From Clostridia bacterium (GTDB lineage: Bacteria > Bacillota > Sulfobacillia > SLMV01): a DNA stretch of 12,851 bases. Made by a program: the position numbers and the translations under genes. This document shows, piece by piece, positions 1 to 6,464 of this stretch. The DNA lies in assembly GCA_003554565.1 (NCBI GenBank), contig PWGR01000142.1:1-12851 (forward strand), written 5' to 3'. The notes below the pieces were generated by a model that did no database searches, was not told the origin of the DNA, and saw nothing but the letters and a program-made list of their open reading frames with translations. How positions within the stretch are numbered: position 1 is the stretch's first letter; each line of letters opens with the position of its first letter.

Positions 1-73
1 ACAGGGCATCATGACGGATAAAGATGCACGGGAGCAGAAGACGGGTGGAGAAATAATGGCGTACGTCTGGTGA
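1..73 (+). CDS. rpsH: 30S ribosomal protein S8, C-terminal fragment (5' end outside window)
   Basis: Reading from base 2, the window opens with 23 codons ending in GGEIMAYVW and TGA at 71-73. The sequence TDKDAREQKTGGEIMAYVW matches the very conserved C-terminus of S8, usually ending GGEVLCYVW. S8 is a primary 16S rRNA binder of the small-subunit platform and, in E. coli, the translational repressor of the spc operon. Its place directly before rplF is the standard spc order. The usual Cys of the ending is Ala here. The gene is cut by the window edge, so its start and RNA-binding core cannot be judged. Confidence 0.93.
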   Translation, partial: QGIMTDKDAREQKTGGEIMAYVW

Positions 74-95
74 ATGAGGCGGGAGGAGGTGTGGC

Positions 96-641
96 ATGTC
101 ACGCATAGGTAGTAAACCGATTACGGTTCCGGATGCAGTGGACGTATCACTCGAGGAGGACTCTATATCTGTCAGTGGCCCCAAGGGAGAGCTGGCCCGG
201 AAGATCCCCGGCGGGATAACCGCTGCTCTGGAGGATGACCATATCGTGGTGCGGCGCGACGGCGAGGACCGGAAAGCCAAGGCTCTGCACGGCCTCACCC
301 GGGCGCTTCTGGCAAATATGGTAGAGGGAGTGCACGAGGGGTTCTCCAAGGCATTGCTGATAGAGGGCACCGGTTACCGGGCTCAGATGCAGGGTAAAAA
401 GCTGGTCCTCACGGTGGGCTTTTCCCATCCGGTGGAGATGGAGTTTGCGGACACGATTGAAATAGAGGTTCCCAACCAGCGCCGCATAGTGGTGCGTGGG
501 GCCGACAAACAGCAGGTCGGCCAGGTGGCAGCCGAGATCCGCGCCGTTCGCCCACCCGAACCGTATCACGGACACGGCATCAGGTACGACGGCGAGCACA
601 TTCGCCGCAAGGAGGGCAAGACTGCGGTCGCTACTACGTAG
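96..641 (+). CDS. rplF: 50S ribosomal protein L6
   Basis: A 181-residue protein of normal L6 length. It begins MSRIGSKPI, has the GYRAQ segment near residues 94-98, and ends with the conserved IRYDGEHIRRKEGKT region. L6 is a two-domain large-subunit protein near the sarcin-ricin loop and the factor-binding site. The ATG start is set by a strong Shine-Dalgarno (GGGAGGAGGT, 81-90) five bases upstream. It follows rpsH by 22 bases and precedes rplR, as in the spc operon. One oddity is that residues 158-161 read HGHG where most L6 proteins have KGKG, in the context PEPY-x-G-x-GIRY. Confidence 0.98.
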   Translation: MSRIGSKPITVPDAVDVSLEEDSISVSGPKGELARKIPGGITAALEDDHIVVRRDGEDRKAKALHGLTRALLANMVEGVHEGFSKALLIEGTGYRAQMQGKKLVLTVGFSHPVEMEFADTIEIEVPNQRRIVVRGADKQQVGQVAAEIRAVRPPEPYHGHGIRYDGEHIRRKEGKTAVATT

Positions 642-688
642 TGCGCAACACCGGGCCGCATGAATGAGGCAGAAGGAGGACAGGGAAT

Positions 689-1042
689 ATGCCAGTGACG
701 AAAAAAGAGCAGCGCCGTCGCAGGCGAAGGCGCATAAGGAAGAAGATCTGGGGCCTGCCCGACCGGCCGCGGCTGAGTGTGTTTCGCAGCAACAAGCACA
801 TCTATGCGCAGGTCATAGATGATGTCAATGAGGTAACCCTCGTGGCGGCGTCGAGCCTGGACGCAGAGGTGGACGACGAGCTTACGGGAACTGACCAGGC
901 CGCCAGCGTGGGCGAGCTGATTGCGGAGCGGGCCCGGGAGGCAGGCATCGAGCAAGTGGTTTTTGACCGCAGCGGATACAAGTATCATGGTCGAGTCAGG
1001 ACTCTCGCGGAGGCGGCGAGGGAGAAAGGTCTGGACTTCTAA
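689..1042 (+). CDS. rplR: 50S ribosomal protein L18
   Basis: A 117-residue protein with the L18 pattern: a very basic N-terminus (KKEQRRRRRRRIRKKI), then RPRLSVFRSNKHIYAQVIDD, and the C-terminal FDRSGYKYHGRVRTLAEAAREKGLDF region that forms the conserved rRNA-binding fold. L18 binds 5S rRNA and joins it to the central protuberance of the 50S subunit. Length is normal (about 118-122). The ATG is preceded by AGAAGGAGGA (671-680). It lies 47 bases after rplF and 22 bases before rpsE in standard spc order. Confidence 0.98.
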   Translation: MPVTKKEQRRRRRRRIRKKIWGLPDRPRLSVFRSNKHIYAQVIDDVNEVTLVAASSLDAEVDDELTGTDQAASVGELIAERAREAGIEQVVFDRSGYKYHGRVRTLAEAAREKGLDF

Positions 1043-1064
1043 ATTGAAAGGAAGGGAGGGTGTT

Positions 1065-1583
1065 ATGCGCAAGAAAACTCTGGCAGAAGAAATCGGCGAA
1101 GAATCACTGGAGGATCGCGTGATCTCCATCCGACGGGTGGCCAAGGTGGTCAAGGGTGGGCGACGCTTCAACTTCACCACCGTTGTGGTCGTGGGCGACG
1201 CCGATGGCCACGTAGGTGTCGGATTGGGCAGAGCACGGGAGATCCCGCCGGCCATCAACAAGGGCAAGGACCAGGCGAAGAAAAACCTGATCCGCGTCCC
1301 CCGGATGGGCACAACGATCCCGCATGAGGTCATTGGCGAGTTCAATGCCAGCCGGGTGATGCTCAAACCGGCGTCCGAGGGTACCGGCGTCATTGCTGGT
1401 GGGCCGGCACGGGCAGTGTTGGAACTGGCAGGTGTGCGTGATATACTGACCAAGTCCCTGGGCTCGAACAACCCTACTAATGTAGCCAAGGCAACTCTGA
1501 ACGGTCTAAAGAGCCTTATGAGCCCGGAAAAAGTGGCCAGAATGCGGGGTAAGACCGTAGCGGAGTTGCTTGCATCAGAGTGA
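1065..1583 (+). CDS. rpsE: 30S ribosomal protein S5
   Basis: A 172-residue S5. The open frame extends upstream into rplR, but the ATG at 1065 is chosen because GGGAGGG (1054-1060) sits just before it and the product then begins MRKKTLAEE. The N-terminal dsRNA-binding-type domain spans about residues 16-80 and includes the VVKGGRRF loop (28-35), where spectinomycin-resistance changes map in other bacteria; it looks wild type. The C-terminal part has GTGVIAGGPARAVLELAGV and GSNNPTNV. S5 acts in decoding fidelity and mRNA entry. Normally rpmD would follow; here rplO starts 19 bases after the stop. Confidence 0.97.
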   Translation: MRKKTLAEEIGEESLEDRVISIRRVAKVVKGGRRFNFTTVVVVGDADGHVGVGLGRAREIPPAINKGKDQAKKNLIRVPRMGTTIPHEVIGEFNASRVMLKPASEGTGVIAGGPARAVLELAGVRDILTKSLGSNNPTNVAKATLNGLKSLMSPEKVARMRGKTVAELLASE

Positions 1584-1601
1584 TGAGGGAGGTGAGACGT
1601 C

Positions 1602-2045
1602 GTGAGTAAGCTGCACAAACTGCGCCCAGCTGCCGGGTCAAGGCACCGACGAAAGAGAGTCGGGCGGGGAATGGGCTCCGGCAAGGGCAAGACATCTGGA
1701 CGAGGTATGAGCGGTCAGAACGCCCGGTCGGGTGGCGGTGTGCGCCCAGGTTTTGAGGGCGGTCAAATGCCCCTGTATCGGCGTCTGCCCAAGTTCGGAT
1801 TCAAGAGTCCAAATCGAAAGGAATATGACGTGGTCAATGTCGCCGACCTCAACAAGTTCTCGGATGGCGAAGAAGTGACGGTTGAACGGCTCCGAGAAGA
1901 AGGTTTGATCAAGAATGTACGGGACGGTGTTAAGATTCTCGGCGACGGTGATCTCGATGTATCGTTGACGGTGCGGGCCCACAAATTCTCCCGTACGGCG
2001 CAGGAGAAGATCGAAAAAGCCGGCGGCAAGGCCGAGGTGGTATAG
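1602..2045 (+). CDS. rplO: 50S ribosomal protein L15
   Basis: A 147-residue L15. It starts with LHKLRPAAGSRHRRKRVGRG, a long glycine-rich basic extension (about residues 18-55) that threads into 23S rRNA, followed by MPLYRRLPKFGFKSP and a globular C-terminal domain ending SRTAQEKIEKAGGKAEVV. L15 is an assembly protein of the 50S subunit. The GTG start is supported by GAGGGAGGTGAG (1586-1597) close upstream, and an ATG at 1583 is out of frame. It directly follows rpsE without the usual rpmD, and its TAG stop abuts the secY start. Confidence 0.97.
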   Translation: MSKLHKLRPAAGSRHRRKRVGRGMGSGKGKTSGRGMSGQNARSGGGVRPGFEGGQMPLYRRLPKFGFKSPNRKEYDVVNVADLNKFSDGEEVTVERLREEGLIKNVRDGVKILGDGDLDVSLTVRAHKFSRTAQEKIEKAGGKAEVV

Positions 2046-3314
2046 GTGGAGATCATCAATACACTGCGCCGAGCATTCAGGGTTCCTGATCTGCGGCGCA
2101 GGATCATGTTTACAGTATACATGATATTGGTGTTCCGTCTGGGCAGCCATGTGCCCGTTCCGGGCATTGACCCCGCGGCGCTGGAGCAGTTGTTTGCCGA
2201 AGGGTCTCTTTTTGGCCTGCTGGACATGTTCTCCGGCGGTGCCTTCAGTTCTTTCTCGATCTTTGCCATGAGCATCACGCCGTATATTAACGCGTCGATT
2301 ATCATGCAGCTTCTCACCGTGGTGGTGCCGAAGCTGGAGCAGTGGTCGCGTGAGGGAGAAGAAGGCAGGCGCAAGATCAGCCAGTGGACCAGGTACGGGA
2401 CAGTTGTTCTGGCCCTGGTTCAGGCGGTCGGGATGTCCTACTTCATGCGCGGCGCCGGGGCCCTGGCCCATGCCGATGCATTTGGCCTGACCAACGTGGT
2501 GGTCACGCTGACAGCAGGTACTATCTTCCTCATGTGGCTGGGTGAGCAGATTACCGAGAGCGGCGTTGGCAACGGAATCTCGCTGCTCATTTTCTCCGGT
2601 ATCGTGTCTCGCGTGCCAGACGGGGCCATAAGTCTGTCAGTGTACCTGCGGGAGGGCACAGTCAGTTTCCTGAACGCAGGCATCATGCTGGTGCTCGGGC
2701 TGGCCGTCATCGCTGGTGTGGTTTTTGTGGAGGAGGGTCGTCGCCGGGTGCCGGTTCGTTATGCCAAACGGGTGATTGGACGCAGGATGTATGGGGGACA
2801 GTCAACGCACATACCGATGCGTCTGAATCAGGCCGGTGTGATTCCGGTGATATTCGCATCCAGCGTGTTGGCCTTTCCGCCTACCATCGCCCAATTCATT
2901 GAGCATCCGCTGGCGCAGTCCATCTCGCACCATTTGGACTACGGCACGGGATTGCACACGGCCCTGTATTTTCTGCTGATCGTGTTCTTTACGTATTTTT
3001 ACACAGCAGTTACATTTAATCCGCACGATGTGGCGGAGAATATCCGTCGCTACGGTGGGTTCGTCCCCGGTCGCAGGCCGGGTCGCGCGACGGCCCAGTA
3101 TCTGGACCGCATTCTCGTCCGGATCACGCTGCCCGGAGCTATATTCCTGGGGACCGTCGCCGTACTACCCACATTCTTCGGCGGGGTGACCGGTGTCCCG
3201 GGAGCTCATTTTGGTGGCACGGCCCTGCTCATCGTTGTTGGTGTCGCGTTGGAGACCATGAAGCAGATCGAAGCCCAGCTTCTCATGCGCCAGTACGAAG
3301 GCTTTATGCGCTAG
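2046..3314 (+). CDS. secY: Protein translocase channel subunit SecY
   Basis: A 422-residue polytopic membrane protein of normal SecY length. It has the N-terminal cytosolic PDLRRRI segment, a first membrane segment near 19-36, the plug region (about 60-72) before the second segment, the NGISLLIFSGIVSRVP segment (176-191), the basic C5 cytoplasmic loop near 231-247, the C6 loop with RRYGGFVPGRRPG (334-346), and the conserved C-terminal LLMRQYEGF. SecY is the channel of the Sec translocon and works with SecE, SecG and SecA. The GTG start directly follows the rplO TAG with no base between, and its Shine-Dalgarno (GAGGTGG, 2034-2040) lies in the end of rplO, which implies translational coupling. 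Confidence 0.98.
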   Translation: MEIINTLRRAFRVPDLRRRIMFTVYMILVFRLGSHVPVPGIDPAALEQLFAEGSLFGLLDMFSGGAFSSFSIFAMSITPYINASIIMQLLTVVVPKLEQWSREGEEGRRKISQWTRYGTVVLALVQAVGMSYFMRGAGALAHADAFGLTNVVVTLTAGTIFLMWLGEQITESGVGNGISLLIFSGIVSRVPDGAISLSVYLREGTVSFLNAGIMLVLGLAVIAGVVFVEEGRRRVPVRYAKRVIGRRMYGGQSTHIPMRLNQAGVIPVIFASSVLAFPPTIAQFIEHPLAQSISHHLDYGTGLHTALYFLLIVFFTYFYTAVTFNPHDVAENIRRYGGFVPGRRPGRATAQYLDRILVRITLPGAIFLGTVAVLPTFFGGVTGVPGAHFGGTALLIVVGVALETMKQIEAQLLMRQYEGFMR

Positions 3315-3326
3315 AGGGAGGAAGGG

Positions 3327-3968
3327 ATGTACCTGGTATTGTTGGGACCCCCGGGAGCGGGCAAGGGGACACAGGCCGCACTTCTTGCGCGCAACCAGAA
3401 TATCGTTCATATTTCTACGGGGGATATGCTGCGTGAGGCGGTCAAAGCCGGGACGGAACTGGGCCAGGAGGCCCAGCAATATATGGATCGCGGCGAGCTG
3501 GTTCCGGATGACGTCGTGGTTGGGATCACCCGCGAGCGACTGAACGCTCCGGATGCACACCGGGGGTTCGTGTTGGACGGATTCCCGCGAACAGCTCCGC
3601 AGGCGGAACAGCTGGACGGCATACTCGAGGAGTTGGATATGCAGCTGCACCTGATAGTCAACCTCGAGGTCCCGGAACGGGAGCTGATTCGCCGGATGAC
3701 CGGGCGCAGGGTTTGTCCGAACTGCGGCAAGACTTATCACCTGGTCTTTCACCCGCCGCGGTCGCTGGGGACCTGTGATGAGTGCGGCACCGACTTGGTT
3801 CAGCGCGATGATGACAAGGAATCAACCGTTCGTCAGCGGCTGGAGGTATACCGGAAGCAGACCGAGCCCCTGGTGCATTATTATGCCGAGTCAGGCCTGC
3901 TTTTGAATCTCGAGGGCACCGGTACTGTGGATCAGGTGTATGAGAGACTGGAGAAATTTCTGAAATGA
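3327..3968 (+). CDS. adk: Adenylate kinase (zinc-lid type)
   Basis: A 213-residue long-form adenylate kinase, interconverting ATP + AMP and 2 ADP in the cytosol. The P-loop GPPGAGKGT is at residues 7-15, the AMP-binding segment STGDMLR at 30-36, and GFVLDGFPRT at 80-89. The lid (about 126-163) carries CPNC (130-133) and CDEC (150-153), four cysteines that bind structural zinc in Gram-positive type enzymes. It lies 12 bases after secY with GGGAGGAA (3316-3323) before ATG. The secY-adk-map order is typical of Bacillota. Confidence 0.98.
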   Translation: MYLVLLGPPGAGKGTQAALLARNQNIVHISTGDMLREAVKAGTELGQEAQQYMDRGELVPDDVVVGITRERLNAPDAHRGFVLDGFPRTAPQAEQLDGILEELDMQLHLIVNLEVPERELIRRMTGRRVCPNCGKTYHLVFHPPRSLGTCDECGTDLVQRDDDKESTVRQRLEVYRKQTEPLVHYYAESGLLLNLEGTGTVDQVYERLEKFLK

Positions 3969-3996
3969 CCCGACTTCCTGTCGTTGGAGGTGCGCA

Positions 3997-4758
3997 GTGA
4001 TTATCATAAAATCGGAGCGCGAGCTGGATAAAATGCGCGCAGCGGGGCGACTGGCAGCACAGGCGCTGCAGCGGATTGTCGCTCAGGCCCGTCCCGGAAC
4101 AACGACTGAGGAACTGGATGCCGCCGCGGAGCAGTGCATAAGGGATGCGGGAGGGGTTCCCTCATTCAAGGGTTATCGCGGCTTCCCTGCCACTGTTTGT
4201 GCCAGCATGGACTCAGAAGTAGTGCACGGAATCCCGGGTCCCCGCAGGCTGGAAGAGGGCAGCATTCTCAGTGTTGATGTCGGGGCGATCCTGGGCGGAT
4301 TTCACGGAGATAACGCTACTTCGATAGGAATTGGTTCGGTAAGCGCGGAGGTTTCCGATTTATTGCGGGCGGGAGAAGCCGCGCTCCGGGCTGGGATAGA
4401 ACAGGCAAAACCGGGAAACAGGCTCTCTGACATCTCCCACGCGGTGCAGACCTGTGCCCACAACCACAACTATTCTGTGGTGCGGGATTATGCAGGTCAC
4501 GGCATAGGCCGACAGATGCACGAGGATCCGAGCATTCCCAACTATGGTCCCCCGGGCCGCGGTCCAGAGCTGAAACCGGGGATGGTCCTGGCCATCGAGC
4601 CGATGCTGAATCAGGGGGATTACCGCGTAAAGACGAGCGATGATGGCTGGACGGTTCGCACTGCGGACGGTGGACTCTCGGTGCATTTCGAACACACGGT
4701 GGCGGTAACTGAGGCCGGCCCGGAGGTACTGACGGAGCCTCCCAAGGGACCGGAATAA
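3997..4758 (+). CDS. map: Methionine aminopeptidase, type I
   Basis: A 253-residue type I methionine aminopeptidase, removing the initiator Met from new proteins. Expected metal ligands are visible: D94 (SVDVG), D105 (HGDNA), H168 (GHGIG), E201 (AIEPM) and E232 (HFEHT). Substrate-contact histidines are H77 (VHGIP) and H175 (MHEDP). Length fits the short bacterial form with no N-terminal extension. The GTG start is supported by TTGGAGGTG (3984-3992). It follows adk by 28 bases. The segment after D105 reads NATSIGIG rather than the more usual SARTF-type sequence, a mild variation. Confidence 0.97.
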   Translation: MIIIKSERELDKMRAAGRLAAQALQRIVAQARPGTTTEELDAAAEQCIRDAGGVPSFKGYRGFPATVCASMDSEVVHGIPGPRRLEEGSILSVDVGAILGGFHGDNATSIGIGSVSAEVSDLLRAGEAALRAGIEQAKPGNRLSDISHAVQTCAHNHNYSVVRDYAGHGIGRQMHEDPSIPNYGPPGRGPELKPGMVLAIEPMLNQGDYRVKTSDDGWTVRTADGGLSVHFEHTVAVTEAGPEVLTEPPKGPE

Positions 4759-4794
4759 GATACCATTTGCCAGTTGATACTATGGAGGTGAGTC

Positions 4795-5154
4795 GTGGGC
4801 CGGAAAATGAAGGTTGGGGATATCGTCCTTTCGACAGCGGGTCGCGACGAGGGTAGTGTATATCTGGTAGTGGATCGAGCCGAGGACCGGAGGGTATCAA
4901 TAGTCGATGGCATTGACAGGACCCTGCGCCGCCCCAAGCGCAAGAGTGTCCGGCACCTGCGCCGGATTGGGCGCGTGCGAGAGCGGAAGTTGCTGACGAG
5001 GCTGCAGGTGGGCCGCGCCCGGGATCGAGAGGTGCGCTGCGCGCTGGCCGAATACACCGGCGAGGAAGGGTGCTCTCCGGAGGATTCAAGTCGGAACAGA
5101 CTGCTTGAGGACATTCTTCCCGCACAAGAGGAGGCCGGATGGAAACATGAATAA
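4795..5154 (+). CDS. KOW-domain RNA-binding protein (L14e-like), function unproven
   Basis: A 119-residue basic protein. Residues about 6-58 look like a KOW/SH3-like fold: KVGDIVLSTAGRDEGSVYLV with the conserved GRD-x-G turn, then VDGIDRTLRRPKRKSVRHL. This matches a small, poorly characterised family related to eukaryotic/archaeal L14e that Bacillota commonly encode between map and infA. The rest (60-119) has a basic helix, then REVRCALAEY, then an acidic end, and seems longer than I recall for many relatives. GTG at 4795 is chosen because TGGAGGTGA (4783-4791) is adjacent; the in-frame ATG at 4807 is further from it. The end overlaps infA by 8 bases. A role in translation or ribosome assembly is inferred only from fold and position. 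Confidence 0.85.
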   Translation: MGRKMKVGDIVLSTAGRDEGSVYLVVDRAEDRRVSIVDGIDRTLRRPKRKSVRHLRRIGRVRERKLLTRLQVGRARDREVRCALAEYTGEEGCSPEDSSRNRLLEDILPAQEEAGWKHE

Positions 5155-5371
5155 GAAGAAAGAAGATGTAGTAGAAGCGGAAGGGACGGTCGTGGAGCCA
5201 TTACCGGGCGGCATGTTCCGGGTGGAACTGGAGAACGGCCACAAGGTGTTAGCTCATATCTCGGGAAAGATTCGTATGAGCTACATTCGCATCCTACCCG
5301 GGGACCGCGTTACGGTCGAACTGTCACAATACGATCTCACGCGCGGACGCATCACATGGCGACATCGCTGA
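5147..5371 (+). CDS. infA: Translation initiation factor IF-1
   Basis: A 74-residue IF-1, a single OB-fold S1-type domain that binds the 30S A site during initiation. The core GTVVEPLPGGMFRVELENG, HKVLAHISGKIRM and DLTRGRITWR is close to the family consensus (usual length 72). The frame runs further upstream inside the KOW gene, but the ATG at 5147 gives the normal N-terminus MNKKKEDVVEAEG. The Shine-Dalgarno GAGGAGG (5128-5134) is rather far, 12 bases away. The first 8 bases overlap the KOW gene's end, so the two are probably translationally coupled. Confidence 0.97.
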   Translation: MNKKKEDVVEAEGTVVEPLPGGMFRVELENGHKVLAHISGKIRMSYIRILPGDRVTVELSQYDLTRGRITWRHR

Positions 5372-5409
5372 ATCAGGCGGACTGATGGTAGTTTTTGGAG
5401 GGGTATCCG

Positions 5410-5523
5410 ATGAAAGTACGCGCGTCGGTCAAGCGAATATGTGACAAGTGCAAGGTCATCCGTCGCAGAGGGCGGCTGATGATAATATGCGAAAATCCCA
5501 AGCACAAACAGCGTCAGGGCTGA
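5410..5523 (+). CDS. rpmJ: 50S ribosomal protein L36 (zinc-binding form)
   Basis: A 37-codon gene starting ATG at 5410 and ending TGA at 5521-5523. The product begins MKVRASVKRICDKCKVIRR and ends ENPKHKQRQG, the standard L36 sequence and exact usual length. C11, C14, C27 and H32 form the zinc site of the C+ type. L36 is the smallest 50S protein and helps organise 23S rRNA. GGAGGGG (5397-5403) precedes the start by six bases. It sits between infA and rpsM, as in most Bacillota. Confidence 0.97.
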   Translation: MKVRASVKRICDKCKVIRRRGRLMIICENPKHKQRQG

Positions 5524-5546
5524 TCTGCTGGAGGAGGTGAGAGATA

Positions 5547-5915
5547 ATGGCCAGAATAGCGGGTGTGGACTTGCCCCGTGAGAAGACAATAGTGGCCGGC
5601 TTGACCAGGATTTACGGGATCGGCCTGTCCCGCGCCAGGGAGCTTCTGGAGAGAACCGGCATCGAGGAGACGACGCGTGTGCGTGATCTCACCGAAGCCG
5701 AGGCCGGACAACTCCGACGGCTGATAGATGAAGAGTACACTGTGGAGGGTGAACTCCGCAGGGAGCGTCAGCAGGACATCAAGCGGTTGATGGATATCGG
5801 CTGCTACAGAGGTGTTCGCCATCGCCGGGGAATGCCCGTCCGGGGGCAGCGCACGCGTACCAATGCACGAACCCGGAAGGGTCCATCGCGCCGGGTCGGG
5901 CGCAGGCGCATCTGA
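5547..5915 (+). CDS. rpsM: 30S ribosomal protein S13
   Basis: A 122-residue S13, starting MARIAGVDLPREK. It has the helix-turn-helix-like TRIYGIGLSRARELL (20-34) and the conserved RGVRHRRGMPVRGQRTRTNARTRKG block (88-112), followed by a basic tail that reaches the P-site tRNA. S13 is a head protein of the 30S subunit and forms intersubunit bridges. GGAGGAGGTGA (5530-5540) precedes ATG by six bases. It is the first gene of the alpha-operon set and follows rpmJ by 23 bases. An unusually long, structured spacer follows it before rpsK. Confidence 0.98.
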   Translation: MARIAGVDLPREKTIVAGLTRIYGIGLSRARELLERTGIEETTRVRDLTEAEAGQLRRLIDEEYTVEGELRRERQQDIKRLMDIGCYRGVRHRRGMPVRGQRTRTNARTRKGPSRRVGRRRI

Positions 5916-5917
5916 CG

Positions 5918-5946
5918 TGCGACCGCCGCCCGACAGCGCGGTCGCA
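5918..5946 (+). promoter_or_regulatory. Hairpin just after rpsM stop
   Basis: TGCGACCGC (5918-5926) pairs perfectly with GCGGTCGCA (5938-5946) around an 11-base loop, starting three bases after the rpsM stop. The stem is nine base pairs and mostly G-C. No run of T follows directly (the next bases are GATTCC), so a simple intrinsic terminator is unlikely. It could be an mRNA-stability or processing hairpin, or part of a regulatory structure with the second hairpin nearby. The pairing is read from the sequence; the function is inference. Confidence 0.5.
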
Positions 5947-5976
5947 GATTCCAGAGAGCATTTGATTTGATGACGG

Positions 5977-5995
5977 GATCGGGTGATGACCCGAT
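5977..5995 (+). promoter_or_regulatory. Second hairpin in rpsM-rpsK spacer
   Basis: ATCGGGT (5978-5984) pairs with ACCCGAT (5989-5995) around a GATG tetraloop. It lies about 20 bases before the rpsK Shine-Dalgarno (6016-6024). No T-run follows. With the first hairpin it makes the 113-base spacer the most structured gap in the cluster. A binding site for a ribosomal protein such as S4 is possible, since S4 regulates the alpha operon in E. coli, but nothing here proves it. Confidence 0.4.
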
Positions 5996-6028
5996 GAGTG
6001 CAAAGAACTCTAGGTGAGGAGGGGAACA

Positions 6029-6424
6029 ATGGCGAGACGAAAAGCACGTGCGTCCCGTCCGCGCAGGAAGGCGCGGAAGAACGTGGAGAAGGGAATAGTC
6101 TACATTCGATCAACTTTTAACAATACAGTGGTTACCATCACCGATGAGTCAGGCAATACCCTCGCGTGGGGCAGTGCGGGCGCAGTTGGTTTCAAGGGTT
6201 CGCGTAAGGGAACTCCCTATGCCGCCGGGCTGGCCGCTGAGAAGGCCGCGAGAGATGCGATGGTGCACGGACTCCGGGAAGCCTCCGTGTTTGTCAAGGG
6301 TCCGGGATCCGGACGCGAGGCAGCGATTCGATCGATGCAGGGAGTGGGACTGGAGATCACTGATATCAACGACATGACGCCGATTCCGCACAATGGATGC
6401 CGCCCGCCCAAGCGGCGCCGCTGA
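6029..6424 (+). CDS. rpsK: 30S ribosomal protein S11
   Basis: A 131-residue S11, starting MARRKARASRPRRKARKNVE. It has IVYIRSTFNNTVVTITDESGN, the GFKGSRKGTPYAAGLAAE segment and the C-terminal DITPIPHNG-type ending (here DMTPIPHNGCRPPKRRR). S11 lines the mRNA exit on the 30S platform. The frame could begin at a GTG at 6014, but the ATG at 6029 gives the family N-terminus and follows GAGGAGGGG (6016-6024) with four bases between. It is separated from rpsM by 113 bases and from rpsD by 40. Confidence 0.97.
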   Translation: MARRKARASRPRRKARKNVEKGIVYIRSTFNNTVVTITDESGNTLAWGSAGAVGFKGSRKGTPYAAGLAAEKAARDAMVHGLREASVFVKGPGSGREAAIRSMQGVGLEITDINDMTPIPHNGCRPPKRRR

Positions 6425-6450
6425 TGGTGCCAGGCGGAGTTCTTTAGAAG

Positions 6451-6457
6451 AGGAGGT
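6451..6457 (+). promoter_or_regulatory. Shine-Dalgarno deciding the rpsD start
   Basis: AGGAGGT lies seven bases before GTG 6465. It excludes the longer in-frame start inside rpsK and the out-of-frame ATG nearby. Confidence 0.85.
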
Positions 6458-6464
6458 TGAACAC

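Noticed and set aside
566..1690. Minus-strand open frame of 374 codons across rplF, rplR, rpsE and rplO
   Set aside because: It lies opposite four certain ribosomal-protein genes and has low-complexity Ser/Pro/Arg content without any motif.
1965..1970. TTGACG near the end of rplO as a possible secY promoter
   Set aside because: The only A/T-rich box (AAATTC) is 12 bases away and the sequence at 17 bases is CTCCCG.
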